A stretch of DNA of 64,000 nucleotides, taken from positions 186,001 to 250,000 of the forward strand of contig NZ_JAXAFJ010000002.1 in NCBI RefSeq assembly GCF_033898525.1. Reading direction: 5' to 3'. The translations under genes and the position numbers were made by a program. Under the pieces are notes generated by a model, which worked only from the letters and a program-made list of their open reading frames with translations, searched no databases and was not told where the DNA came from. Source of the stretch: Flaviflagellibacter rhizophilus. GTDB taxonomy: Bacteria > Pseudomonadota > Alphaproteobacteria > Rhizobiales > Methylopilaceae. Below, piece after piece: positions 24,925 to 33,386 of the stretch. Within the stretch, counting starts at the first letter, position 1. Each line of letters opens with the position of its first letter.

Positions 24925-26778
24925 CTACTTCCCGACCTCGCGCCACCACGTCTCGGGTATCGGGCCGTATAGGGGCGTCGTGGCGGGATGGCCGATGCGG
25001 TCCCACCGCGCGATCCACTTCTTCGAAAGGTGATAGAGCGGCACCACATAGAAGCGGGACATCAGCACCCGGTCCAGAGCCCGTGTTGCGGAGACCAGAT
25101 CGTCGCGCGAGCCGGCCTTTACGATGGCGGCGATCATGGCGTCGATCGCGGGCTGCTTCGCGCCCATATAGTTGCGCGTGCCCGGCGCATCCGCCGCCGA
25201 GGAGCCCCAGTAGAAGGCCTGCTCGTTGCCCGGGGACAGTGAGTTGTCCCAGGTGTAGACGGTCATGTCGAATTCGTAGCCAAGCAACCGGCTCTCGAAG
25301 CCGACGGTATCCGCCAGCCGTATATCGGCCGTGATGCCGGCGCGGGCGAGGTCCCGCGCATAGGCCAGCGCGATACGCTCCTGGTCCTTGCTCTTCACCA
25401 GCAGTTCGAAGCGGAACGGCTGGCCGGCCTTGTTCCTCAAGGTGCCGCCATCGAGGCGCCAGCCGGCCTCTTCGAGAAGCCTCAGGGCCCCGCGCAATTG
25501 TTCTCGGTCCCGGCCGCTTCCATCCGTTTTCGATGGCTGCCAGACCCCTTCGAGCACATCCCCCCGCACTGTATCGGGGAAGGGGGCCAGCAAAGCTCGC
25601 TCGGCATCGTCCGCCTTTCGCCCGCGCGCCGAAAGATCCGATCCCTCGAAGAAGGACGCCGTGCGCGCATAGGCGCCATGGAAGAAGCCTGCATTCACCC
25701 ACTCGAAGTCGAACAGCGTGGAGAGAGCTTCCCGCACGCGAATGTCCGCGAAGAGGGGACGCCGCGTGTTGAACACGAACGCCTGGATCGGCCTTGGCGC
25801 GCCGCTTGTGAACTCTTCCTTCTCGATCTGCCCACCGGTGGTTTGGGAACCCCCATAGGCGTTCAGCCAACGAGCCGGGTCCTGCTCCGGCCGGATGTCG
25901 ATCTGCCCCTTGCGGAAGGCGTCGAACATCGTGTTGGCATCGCGGTAGAAATCGTAGCGAAGCTCCCCGAAATTCCCGAGGCCGCGCGCAACCGGGAGTG
26001 CGGCACCCCAGTAATTGGGGTTGCGGGTCAGGGTGAAACTGGTGCCCGGCCGCACATCGGAGATCACGTAGCGCCCGCTGCCGATGAGTGGCCGTAACCC
26101 CTGCGTTTCGAAGGCGTTGGGATCAATGGTGTGTTTGGCCAGCACGGGGAGAAGGCCGAGGATCAGCGGCAGTTCGCGGTCGGCATTGGCCGAGAGGTCG
26201 AAGCGCACGGTGCGCTCGTCCCGCACCTCGGCGGCAACGACCTTGCTGTAGTAGGTGCGATGATTCGGGCGGCCATGGTCCCGGAGAAGCTGCCAGGAGA
26301 ACACCACGTCCTCGGCGGTGACCGGCCGTCCGTCCGAAAATCGCGCTGCGGCGTTCAGCCTGAACTCAACGAAGCTCCGGTCTTCCGGAACGGCCACGCT
26401 CTCCGCCAGGAGTCCGTAAAGCGTGAAAGGCTCGTCATAGGAGCGCGCCATCAACGGCTCGACCACCGCGTTGGCGATGCCCGCCGGCACCGTCCCACGC
26501 ACGGCGAACGGGTTCAGGCTGTCGAAACTGCCGAGCACTCCCTGCACCAGCCGACCGCCCACGGGTGCGTCGGGGTTGGCGTAGGGCAGGTGGGCGAAAT
26601 TCGGTGGCAAGGCTGGTTCGCCATGCATTGCGATCGCATGCCGATGCACCGCGTTCTGAGCAGAAGCCGCAGCCGGCGCGAAGACCGACAAGAGTACAGA
26701 CAACACGGCCCCGAATTTCACCACGCACGCGCTCCCCGAAACACCAGCCAAGAGTGATTCGCAGTTTAGCATGGGCAT
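24925..26778 (-). CDS. extracellular solute-binding protein family 5, YejA-like
   Basis: 617 residues. The ATG at 26778 was chosen because AAAAGGAG lies six bases upstream and a signal peptide follows (hydrophobic FGAVLSVLLSVFAPAAASA). The mature N-terminus has HAIAMHGEPALPPNFAHLPY and NPDAPVGG, diagnostic for the YejA branch, which binds microcin C-like peptides or oligopeptides. The rest (for example RFSDGRPVTAEDVVFSW) is standard SBP_bac_5. No YejBEF permease or ATPase genes are adjacent, so it stands as an orphan binding protein. It is divergent from the IalB-family gene. Confidence 0.92.
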   Translation of the reverse strand: MPMLNCESLLAGVSGSACVVKFGAVLSVLLSVFAPAAASAQNAVHRHAIAMHGEPALPPNFAHLPYANPDAPVGGRLVQGVLGSFDSLNPFAVRGTVPAGIANAVVEPLMARSYDEPFTLYGLLAESVAVPEDRSFVEFRLNAAARFSDGRPVTAEDVVFSWQLLRDHGRPNHRTYYSKVVAAEVRDERTVRFDLSANADRELPLILGLLPVLAKHTIDPNAFETQGLRPLIGSGRYVISDVRPGTSFTLTRNPNYWGAALPVARGLGNFGELRYDFYRDANTMFDAFRKGQIDIRPEQDPARWLNAYGGSQTTGGQIEKEEFTSGAPRPIQAFVFNTRRPLFADIRVREALSTLFDFEWVNAGFFHGAYARTASFFEGSDLSARGRKADDAERALLAPFPDTVRGDVLEGVWQPSKTDGSGRDREQLRGALRLLEEAGWRLDGGTLRNKAGQPFRFELLVKSKDQERIALAYARDLARAGITADIRLADTVGFESRLLGYEFDMTVYTWDNSLSPGNEQAFYWGSSAADAPGTRNYMGAKQPAIDAMIAAIVKAGSRDDLVSATRALDRVLMSRFYVVPLYHLSKKWIARWDRIGHPATTPLYGPIPETWWREVGK

Positions 26779-26921
26779 TCGCGGCTCCTTTTCGCTTAAG
26801 AAACCATGAGCGTGCTTGTGCATGGTCACGCTGATGCCGTATTTCGCCACGACACAGCGACCATTCCATTGAGACAGCGCTTGCGGGTAAATCCCGCCGA
26901 CTGCACGGGAACCAATCTGCC

Positions 26922-27791
26922 ATGAAGCCCATCGCCTCACTGACATCCCGCCTTGTGCTCGCTGGCGCCGTCGCGCTGGTGCTGCCGGCCTCCATTGCGT
27001 CGGCGCAGGCTCCTTCGCTGATCCAGCCGCAGCAGCCCAAGCCGCCTGCGGCCGCTCCTGCTGCACCCCGTCCTGCCGCGCCGAAGCCCGCTGCGCCGAA
27101 GCCCGCCGCACAGGCGAGGCCGTCCGCACCCGCGCCGGCGGCTCCCAACCTGCCGAAGACCACGCCGGCCGTGGCTCCGCCCGCCGGTCAGCCGGCTCCG
27201 GAGTGGCTCAAGGTCTGCGGCAAGGACGAGAAGACCAAGACCGAGCTTTGCACCGTCACCAGCTACATCACCGCCGATGCGGGCAATGTGGTCGGTGAAA
27301 TCCGGATACTCGACGTGAAGCGCGAGAAGGAAACCAAGCGCATCATCGAGGCGCTCGTTCCCCCGGGCTTCCTGATCCAGCCGGGCGTCAACCTCGTCAT
27401 CGACGATAACAAGACGCCGATGCCGGGCCGCTACCGTGTCTGTTTTCCGAATGTCTGCCTGGCCGAAGTCCAGCTGACCGACGAGAGCCTTGCCGGCATC
27501 CGCAAGGGAAGCACGCTCACCTTCTTCGCGGCCAATCCGCAGGGCCAGTGGGTCGGCGCCAAGACCTCGCTTGCCGGTTTCAGCGCCGCCTATGATGGCG
27601 CTGCACTGGACCCGAAGGTGTATGAGGAGCGTCGCAAGAGCTTCGAGGAAACCCAGAACAAGCTGCAGTCGGCGCTCGTGAAGCGTGCGCAGGAGCAGCG
27701 CGGCAAGATCCAGGGTGGAGACGCCGGCACTGCGGCTCCGGCAGCTGCTCCCCCAGCAGCTGCGGGCACGCCAGCCGCTCCGTCGCAGTAG
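26922..27791 (+). CDS. invasion-associated locus B (IalB) family protein
   Basis: 289 residues. A signal peptide (MKPIASL... ending SIASAQA near 29) is followed by a Pro/Ala-rich linker of about 65 residues with repeated APKPA units, then the IalB domain (about 95-230; WLKVCGKDEKTKTELCTV, GRYRVCFPNVCLAEVQL). Four cysteines in the domain probably form two disulfides. It ends in another Ala/Pro tail. IalB proteins are periplasmic or outer-membrane associated; the name comes from Bartonella erythrocyte invasion, but free-living rhizobia carry many, so no virulence is implied. A strong terminator follows. Confidence 0.92.
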   Translation: MKPIASLTSRLVLAGAVALVLPASIASAQAPSLIQPQQPKPPAAAPAAPRPAAPKPAAPKPAAQARPSAPAPAAPNLPKTTPAVAPPAGQPAPEWLKVCGKDEKTKTELCTVTSYITADAGNVVGEIRILDVKREKETKRIIEALVPPGFLIQPGVNLVIDDNKTPMPGRYRVCFPNVCLAEVQLTDESLAGIRKGSTLTFFAANPQGQWVGAKTSLAGFSAAYDGAALDPKVYEERRKSFEETQNKLQSALVKRAQEQRGKIQGGDAGTAAPAAAPPAAAGTPAAPSQ

Positions 27792-27815
27792 GCTCGCGGC
27801 AAATCGCACATCATG

Positions 27816-27845
27816 ACGCGCGGTCCTTCGGGCCGCGCGTTTTCG
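27816..27845 (+). terminator. rho-independent terminator after IalB gene
   Basis: ACGCGCGG and CCGCGCGT form an 8-bp stem, extended by two C-G pairs around a TTCG tetraloop past one bulged T, and followed by TTTTCGTT. Confidence 0.88.
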
Positions 27846-27851
27846 TTGTGG

Positions 27852-29036
27852 TCAGACCGGTTTCGCGCTTTCCAGCGCCAATCCTTGGCGCACAAGCGCG
27901 CGCCGCACTGGAGCAATGCGGCTGAGAGCCGCCAGGCCACCTGCGCGGAGCGCCTGCACCGGTAGAGAGCGCGTCAAAAGCGAGCGATTGAGCAGGTCGC
28001 TTGCGATGGAGCGTGGCTCGACGTCCAGTTGACGCTGTCGCGCGTAGCGCCCGAGGAGGGCGACGTCGCCGGGATCAGCGCCGCTCATAACGGCGGGTAT
28101 GATGAGGTCGGCGAGGCCAGCAGCATCCCGGAAGCCGAGGTTGAGCCCCTGCGCGCCAATCGGCGGCAGCACATGGGCCGCTTCACCCACGAGAGCGATC
28201 CGCCTGGCCGCAAAGCTGGATGCGCGGAGGCTTGCCAGCGGTCGGCAGGACGGCTTGCTGTCGATGGTGATCCTGCCGAGAAGCCCGAACGATTCGCGCT
28301 CCAGCACATGCTGGAGGTCTCCGGCTGCCAGACCTTCAAGACGCGCCACCTGATCCGGCCGGGCAACATAGACGACGCTGGATCTGTTGCCGGGCAGGGG
28401 CACGACGGTGAACGGCCCACCGCTGCGATGGAACTCGGTCGAAACGTCCTCGTGCGACCGGGTGTGGCTGATGTTTAGCGTCATCGCGGCCTGATCGTAG
28501 CGCCTTGTGCGAGCGCTGATGCCGGCCGCGGCGCGGCTGATCGAGCCTCGCCCGTCGGCCCCGACGAGGAGCGGAGCCCCGAGTTCGGTGCCGTCCTCCA
28601 GACGGACCACCACGCCCGCCTCGTCAGGATGCACAGACTGTGCGTTCGATGTGTAGAGGCGCAGCGTCGGCATGGCATCCGCGTAGCCGCGCAGCGCGGC
28701 TGTGAGGGCCTTGTTCTCGATGTTGTGGCCGAAGGCGGACAGCCCCACATCGGCTGCCTCGAACACCACCTCCGGGGCACGGATCAGATTGTCTGACGCA
28801 TCTACAATCCGCAGCCGCCGCAGCACGCCGGTCTGGCGAGACAGCAAGGGCCAGAGCTGCAGGCGCTCGAGGATCTGGAGCGATCCATGCATCAAGGCCG
28901 TGGTGCGATTGTCGTCCGGGGCAGGGGGCGCCACCAGCGCGACGCGGACCCCGCCATGGGCCAGCAGGGCAGCCGTCAGCAGGCCCGTCGGTCCACCGCC
29001 TACAACGATCACATCGGCCGCAAGATCACTATCCAT
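27852..29036 (-). CDS. UbiH/COQ6-family FAD-dependent monooxygenase
   Basis: 394 residues from the ATG at 29036 (MDSDLAADVIVVGGGPTG), which begins just ahead of the FAD motif; an upstream in-frame ATG at 29084 would add 16 basic residues. The three flavin-hydroxylase blocks are present: GGGPTG, the middle VGADGRGS, and GEAAHVLPPIGAQGLNLGFRDA. The last is the UbiH/UbiF/COQ6 signature, so it probably hydroxylates a ring carbon in ubiquinone synthesis. Which carbon cannot be told. It converges on the IalB gene across the terminator. Confidence 0.9.
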   Translation of the reverse strand: MDSDLAADVIVVGGGPTGLLTAALLAHGGVRVALVAPPAPDDNRTTALMHGSLQILERLQLWPLLSRQTGVLRRLRIVDASDNLIRAPEVVFEAADVGLSAFGHNIENKALTAALRGYADAMPTLRLYTSNAQSVHPDEAGVVVRLEDGTELGAPLLVGADGRGSISRAAAGISARTRRYDQAAMTLNISHTRSHEDVSTEFHRSGGPFTVVPLPGNRSSVVYVARPDQVARLEGLAAGDLQHVLERESFGLLGRITIDSKPSCRPLASLRASSFAARRIALVGEAAHVLPPIGAQGLNLGFRDAAGLADLIIPAVMSGADPGDVALLGRYARQRQLDVEPRSIASDLLNRSLLTRSLPVQALRAGGLAALSRIAPVRRALVRQGLALESAKPV

Positions 29037-29176
29037 CACCCAGCTTCTTCCCCGTGCCGGTCTGGCACGCTTCCGGTCAGACATGTCGCTGGTCTATATC
29101 TAGCCATTCCTGGTGCATCTGGTAGCCGCTGGCGCGGATACGACGTCGCACGCTTACCTCCTCGGGAGACCTCATT

Positions 29177-30148
29177 ATGCCAATGGCGATGCGCATCCAC
29201 GAAACCGGCGGCCCGGAGGCCATGCGGTGGGAAGAGGTGGCGAGCCGGCCACCGGGGGCCGGCGAGGTCCGCGTGCGGACAACCGCCATCGGCGTCAACT
29301 TCATCGACGTCTACTTTCGAACCGGCCTCTATAAGCAGGACCTGCCCTTCACTGCCGGCAAGGAAGCGGCCGGCGTGGTGGAGGAAGTGGGCGCGGGAGT
29401 GACGGCATTCAGCGTCGGCGACAGGGTTGCGTCGGCGTCGCTGCCCGGCGCCTACGCCACCGAGATCACCGCACCTGCCGCGATCTTCGTGAAGGTGCCG
29501 GACACGATTGCCGATGAAACCGCAGCAGCCATGATGCTGAAGGGCATGACGGCACGCTACCTGCTACGGAAGACCTTCCGGGTCGAGGCCGGGCATACCG
29601 TGCTGATCCACGCCGCGTCGGGTGGGGTCGGCAGCATCGCGACGCAATGGGCGCACCATCTCGGCGCAACCGTCATCGGCACGGTCGGCTCCCCCGAAAA
29701 GGCTGAGCTTGCGAAGGCACAGGGCTGCGACCACACGATCCTGTACCGGGACGAGGACTTCGTGGCCCGCGTGGCGGAGATCACCGGCGGCGCCAAGTGC
29801 GATGTCGTCTATGACAGCGTGGGGCAGGCGGCCTATCCCGGCTCGCTGGATTGCCTGAAGCCGCTCGGCATGTGGGTGCTGTTCGGCCAGTCTTCCGGAC
29901 CGGCGAAGACGTTCGATCCCGTGATGCTGTCGCAGAAGGGTTCGCTGTTCATGACGCGGCCGACCCTGTTCAGCTACACCGCAACGCCGGAAACCCTGGC
30001 CGAGACGGCGAACGACCTCTTCGACGTGGTCGCCAGCGGTGCGGTCAAGATCGAGATCGGCAATCGCTTCGCACTGTCAGACGCGGCAGACGCCCACCGC
30101 GCGCTCGAAGGCCGGCAGACCACCGGCTCCACGGTGCTGATCCTCTGA
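29177..30148 (+). CDS. NADPH:quinone reductase, zinc-free MDR family
   Basis: 323 residues. The fold is the medium-chain dehydrogenase/reductase without zinc ligands. GVNFIDVYFRTGLYKQDLPF and PGKEAAG-like AGKEAAGVVEEVG are typical of quinone oxidoreductase (Qor). The nucleotide-binding motif is AASGGVGSIATQWAHHLGA. It reduces quinones with NADPH in the cytosol. The ATG at 29177 follows GGGAG. It ends one base before the convergent rimO stop. Confidence 0.93.
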   Translation: MPMAMRIHETGGPEAMRWEEVASRPPGAGEVRVRTTAIGVNFIDVYFRTGLYKQDLPFTAGKEAAGVVEEVGAGVTAFSVGDRVASASLPGAYATEITAPAAIFVKVPDTIADETAAAMMLKGMTARYLLRKTFRVEAGHTVLIHAASGGVGSIATQWAHHLGATVIGTVGSPEKAELAKAQGCDHTILYRDEDFVARVAEITGGAKCDVVYDSVGQAAYPGSLDCLKPLGMWVLFGQSSGPAKTFDPVMLSQKGSLFMTRPTLFSYTATPETLAETANDLFDVVASGAVKIEIGNRFALSDAADAHRALEGRQTTGSTVLIL

Positions 30149-30149
30149 T

Positions 30150-31478
30150 CTAGGCCGCGACGCCCCAGAGATCGTGCGCGTCCGCGCGCTCGATCTTGAC
30201 GGTGACGATCTCGCCCACGCGCAGCGGCAGGCGGCTGCGGACGTTGACGCTGCCGTCGATCTCCGGCGCATCCCCCTTGGTGCGGCCGCGGCCGAGCGCG
30301 CCATCGGCGTGGTCGATCAGGACCTGGAAGCGCTTGCCGACCTTGTTCTTCATCTTGCGGGCGCTGATCTTTTCCTGCCGCTCCATGAAGCGGCGGTGGC
30401 GCGCCTTCTTTACGTCGTCAGGAACGACCGGACCGAGCTCATTGGCCGGAGCGCCGCTGACGGGCTCGAACGGGAAGCAGCCGACGCGGTCGAGCTGCGC
30501 CTCGTCCAGCCAGTCCAGCATGAACTCGTGGTCGGCGTCCGTTTCGCCCGGAAAGCCGGCGATGAAGGTGGAGCGGATGGTGATGTCGGGGCATATCTCG
30601 CGCCAGCGGCGGATGCGCTCCAACGTCTTCTCCTGATGCGCCGGGCGGCGCATGGCCTTCAGCACATTCGGGCTGGCATGCTGGAGAGGAATGTCGAGAT
30701 AGGGGAGGATCTTCCCCTCCGCCATCAGCGGGATGACCTCGTCGACATGCGGGTAGGGGTAGACGTAGTGCAGGCGCGTCCACACGCCGAGCGAGCCTAG
30801 CTCGCGGCACAGATCGAGGAACTTGGTGCGCACCTGACGGTCGCCCCACAGGCTCTCCTGAAAGCGCATGTCGATGCCGTAGGCGCTGGTGTCCTGCGAG
30901 ATGACGAGCAGTTCCTTGACGCCGGCTTTCACCAGCTTCTCCGCCTCGCGCAGCACATCTCCTGCCGGGCGGCTGACGAGATCGCCCCGCAGCTGCGGGA
31001 TGATGCAGAAGGTGCAGCGGTTGTTGCAGCCCTCGGAAATCTTCAGATAGGCGTAGTGCCGCGGCGTGAGCTTGAGCCCCTGCGGCGGCACCAGATCCAC
31101 GAACGGATCGTGCACCGGCGGCGCTGCGCGGTGCACCGCCTCCACAACGGCCTCATACTTTGCCGGGCCGGTGATGGAGAACACATTGGGGAAGGCGTCT
31201 CGGATCTGCTCGGGCTGTGCGCCCATGCAGCCGGTCACGACCACCTTGCCGTTCTCGGCCATGGCCTCGCCGATTGCCTGCAAGCTTTCGGCCTTTGCGG
31301 AATCGAGGAAGCCGCAGGTGTTGACGATCACCACATCGGCGCCGCGATAGGTCTTCGACAACTCATAACCCTCGGCACGAAGCTGGGTCATGATCCGTTC
31401 GGAGTCCACGAGGGCCTTGGGGCAGCCAAGGCTCACGAGCCCCACGCGCGGGGCGGGCCGGTCGTCCATCGATGTCAT
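30150..31478 (-). CDS. rimO: ribosomal protein uS12 methylthiotransferase
   Basis: 442 residues from the ATG at 31478 (alternatives are ATG 31469 or an upstream TTG at 31502). It adds a methylthio group to Asp88 of ribosomal protein S12. The N-terminal cluster cysteines are in SLGCPKALVDSE, NTCGFL and TGCMGAQ. The radical-SAM cluster is CNNRCTFC. The C-terminal TRAM domain follows residue 375 (RFQVLIDHADGALGRGRT). SEGCNNRCTFCIIPQLRGD separates RimO from MiaB. It converges on the quinone reductase gene with a 1-bp gap. Confidence 0.97.
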   Translation of the reverse strand: MTSMDDRPAPRVGLVSLGCPKALVDSERIMTQLRAEGYELSKTYRGADVVIVNTCGFLDSAKAESLQAIGEAMAENGKVVVTGCMGAQPEQIRDAFPNVFSITGPAKYEAVVEAVHRAAPPVHDPFVDLVPPQGLKLTPRHYAYLKISEGCNNRCTFCIIPQLRGDLVSRPAGDVLREAEKLVKAGVKELLVISQDTSAYGIDMRFQESLWGDRQVRTKFLDLCRELGSLGVWTRLHYVYPYPHVDEVIPLMAEGKILPYLDIPLQHASPNVLKAMRRPAHQEKTLERIRRWREICPDITIRSTFIAGFPGETDADHEFMLDWLDEAQLDRVGCFPFEPVSGAPANELGPVVPDDVKKARHRRFMERQEKISARKMKNKVGKRFQVLIDHADGALGRGRTKGDAPEIDGSVNVRSRLPLRVGEIVTVKIERADAHDLWGVAA

Positions 31479-31556
31479 CCGAGAGGGTGTGGCCGAGGCC
31501 AACGTTGCGCAGCGCTATAACACCCGACTGAGTTTTTCGAAAGATTCCAGCCGCGC

Positions 31557-31589
31557 AAAGAAAAAGGGCCCGCCATGCGGCGGACCCTT
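31557..31589 (-). terminator. rho-independent terminator of the DUF892 gene
   Basis: On the minus strand AAGGGTCCGCC pairs with GGCGGGCCCTT (11 bp, one T-G) around GCAT, followed by TTTCTTT. It lies 35 bp after the DUF892 stop. Confidence 0.9.
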
Positions 31590-31623
31590 CGACGACGTGC
31601 GGCGATGCCGCGCGACACTAGTC

Positions 31624-32124
31624 TCAGGCGGCTTTCGCCTTTGCCTTCTTGTTCACATTGGCCAGAGCGAGCTTGTTCAGGAGCTCGTCCGTCTTCTTCT
31701 CCTCGGCCAAAGTCTGCTCGAGGAGGCCGACCGCCTCGTCCATGCCGAGCTGCTGCGCCCAGGCGATCATGGTGCCGTAGCGGGTGATCTCGTAGTGCTC
31801 GACGGCCTGGGCATCGGACAGCAGGGCCGCGTCGAGAACATCCTTGTCCTCGATCTCTTCCATGGCTTCCTTGCTCTCCTCGATCAGGCCTTCCATCGCT
31901 GCGCAGGGCTTGCCCTGGGCGCGCTTGCCGACGAGTTCGAACACCTTCTCAAGGCGCTCGACCTGACCTTCCGTTTCGGTGCGGTGCGTCTCGAAGGCCT
32001 GCTTCAGCTCGGGAGAGCCTGCCTTCTTGGCCATCTTCGGCAACGCCTTCAGGACCTGCTTTTCAGCGTGATAGACGTCCTTGAGCGTGTGAAGGAAGAG
32101 GTCTTCCATCGTCTTGACTGCCAT
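31624..32124 (-). CDS. DUF892 ferritin-like protein (YciE/YciF family)
   Basis: 166 residues. The family opening MEDLFLHTLKDVYHAEKQVLKALPKM and the metal-binding helices with ETHRTETEGQVERLEKVFEL and QAVEHYEITRYGTMIAWAQ mark it as YciE/YciF-type, a four-helix ferritin-like fold with a di-metal site. Members are general-stress proteins of unclear biochemistry. The start follows GCGGAGA. A GGAAC-N16-CGTT promoter lies 36 bp upstream, which fits EcfG control. The tail NKKAKAKAA is basic. It has its own terminator, so it is monocistronic. Confidence 0.95.
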   Translation of the reverse strand: MAVKTMEDLFLHTLKDVYHAEKQVLKALPKMAKKAGSPELKQAFETHRTETEGQVERLEKVFELVGKRAQGKPCAAMEGLIEESKEAMEEIEDKDVLDAALLSDAQAVEHYEITRYGTMIAWAQQLGMDEAVGLLEQTLAEEKKTDELLNKLALANVNKKAKAKAA

Positions 32125-32160
32125 GTCGATTTCTCCGCTCGGGTGGGGTTCCGGGCAGAG

Positions 32161-32185
32161 AACGTCCCGTCCGCGGACGGGTTCC
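32161..32185 (-). promoter_or_regulatory. EcfG-type stress promoter of the DUF892 gene
   Basis: On the minus strand GGAAC (32185-32181), 16 bases, then CGTT (32164-32161) exactly match the alphaproteobacterial EcfG consensus. The spacer itself is part of a 16-bp perfect palindrome, CCCGTCCGCGGACGGG (32166-32181). The start codon is 36 bases downstream. Confidence 0.82.
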
Positions 32186-32226
32186 TGATTGCACGGTTTC
32201 GCGCAAAGGAATCTTGAGGGCGCGGC

Positions 32227-33255
32227 CTAGCCGCCGGTGACGGACATGTGCCGCCCGACCGACGGCTTCTGCTGGCGGTCGATGATGAAGTCGTGACCCT
32301 TCGGCTTGCGCGCAATCGCCCGCTCGATGGCGTCATGCAGCGCCTCGTCGCCTTCGGACTGCCGCATCGGTCCACGCAGGTCGGCGGCATCCTCCTGGCC
32401 GAGGCACATGAACAGCGTTCCGGTGCACGTCACGCGCACGCGGTTGCAGCTCTCGCAGAAATTGTGGGTCATCGGCGTGATGAGCCCAAGCCGGCCGCCG
32501 GTCTCGGCCACATGCACGTAGCGGGCAGGGCCACCGGTGCGGTCAGGCAGATCCGTCAGCGTGAAGCGTTGCGCCAGCCGTGCGCGCACAAGGGAGAGGG
32601 GCAGGTACTGGTCCGTCCTGTCGCCGTCGATCTCGCCAAGGGGCATGGTCTCGATGAGGGTCAGGTCCATGCCATGGCCGTGGGCCCACACCATCATGTC
32701 AGCCAGTTCGTCCTCGTTCTGGTCCTTCAGCGCGACGGCGTTGATCTTCACGTGGATGCCGGCTGCCCGCGCGGCCGAAATGCCGTCCAGCACCCGGCCG
32801 AGGTCACCGCGCCGCGTGATGGTGCGGAACAGGTCAGGCTTGAGCGTATCGACCGATACGTTGATGCGCCGGACGCCAGCTTCCGCCAACTCCGTCGCAT
32901 AGCGGGCAAGCTGGCTACCGTTGGTGGTGAGCGTCAGCTCTTCGAGGGCCCCGGAGTCGAGATGGCGCGAAAGGCCGCGTATCAGGGTCATCAGGTCCCG
33001 GCGCACGAGCGGTTCGCCACCCGTCAGCCTGAGCTTGCGCACCCCACGACTGATGAAGGCCGAGCAGAGCCTGTCCAGCTCTTCCAGCGAGAGCAGGTCC
33101 CGCTTTGGCAGGAAGGTCATGTCTTCCGCCATGCAGTAGACGCAGCGGAAGTCGCACCGATCCGTGACTGAGACACGCAGATAGGTGATCGCGCGCTGGA
33201 AGGGATCCACCAGTGGCGGAAGGGAGACGGCGTCTATCGAGGACACGGACGGCAT
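32227..33255 (-). CDS. moaA: GTP 3',8-cyclase (molybdenum cofactor step 1)
   Basis: 342 residues. MoaA converts GTP to 3',8-cyclo-GTP, the first step to molybdopterin. The radical-SAM cluster is CDFRCVYC near residue 35, the SAM site is LTGGEPLVRRDL, and the C-terminal cluster is FCESCNRVRVTCTG...MCLG. The C-terminus ends VTGG; the double glycine is required in the family. The ATG at 33255 (MPSVSSIDAV) was chosen because further upstream codons are non-conserved in character. No other moa genes are near. Confidence 0.97.
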   Translation of the reverse strand: MPSVSSIDAVSLPPLVDPFQRAITYLRVSVTDRCDFRCVYCMAEDMTFLPKRDLLSLEELDRLCSAFISRGVRKLRLTGGEPLVRRDLMTLIRGLSRHLDSGALEELTLTTNGSQLARYATELAEAGVRRINVSVDTLKPDLFRTITRRGDLGRVLDGISAARAAGIHVKINAVALKDQNEDELADMMVWAHGHGMDLTLIETMPLGEIDGDRTDQYLPLSLVRARLAQRFTLTDLPDRTGGPARYVHVAETGGRLGLITPMTHNFCESCNRVRVTCTGTLFMCLGQEDAADLRGPMRQSEGDEALHDAIERAIARKPKGHDFIIDRQQKPSVGRHMSVTGG

Positions 33256-33335
33256 CCATCCGATGTAGGTGGGAAAGCGCCAATCTGCAAATCGGCAATC
33301 GCTATCGGCGCATCGGGCTTCCCGATCATACTCCA

Positions 33336-33368
33336 TAAAAAAGCCTGCCGCGCGAGGCGGCAGGCTTT
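33336..33368 (-). terminator. rho-independent terminator of the PRC-barrel gene
   Basis: On the minus strand AAAGCCTGCCGC pairs perfectly with GCGGCAGGCTTT (12 bp) around a 5-base loop, giving a run of six T. It is 18 bp after the stop of the PRC-barrel gene and before moaA. Confidence 0.93.
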
Positions 33369-33386
33369 CCAGTCGAAGATGGATGA

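Noticed and set aside
26922..27791. IalB as a sign of a pathogen
   Set aside because: IalB-family proteins are common in free-living rhizobia, and nothing else in the window points to virulence.
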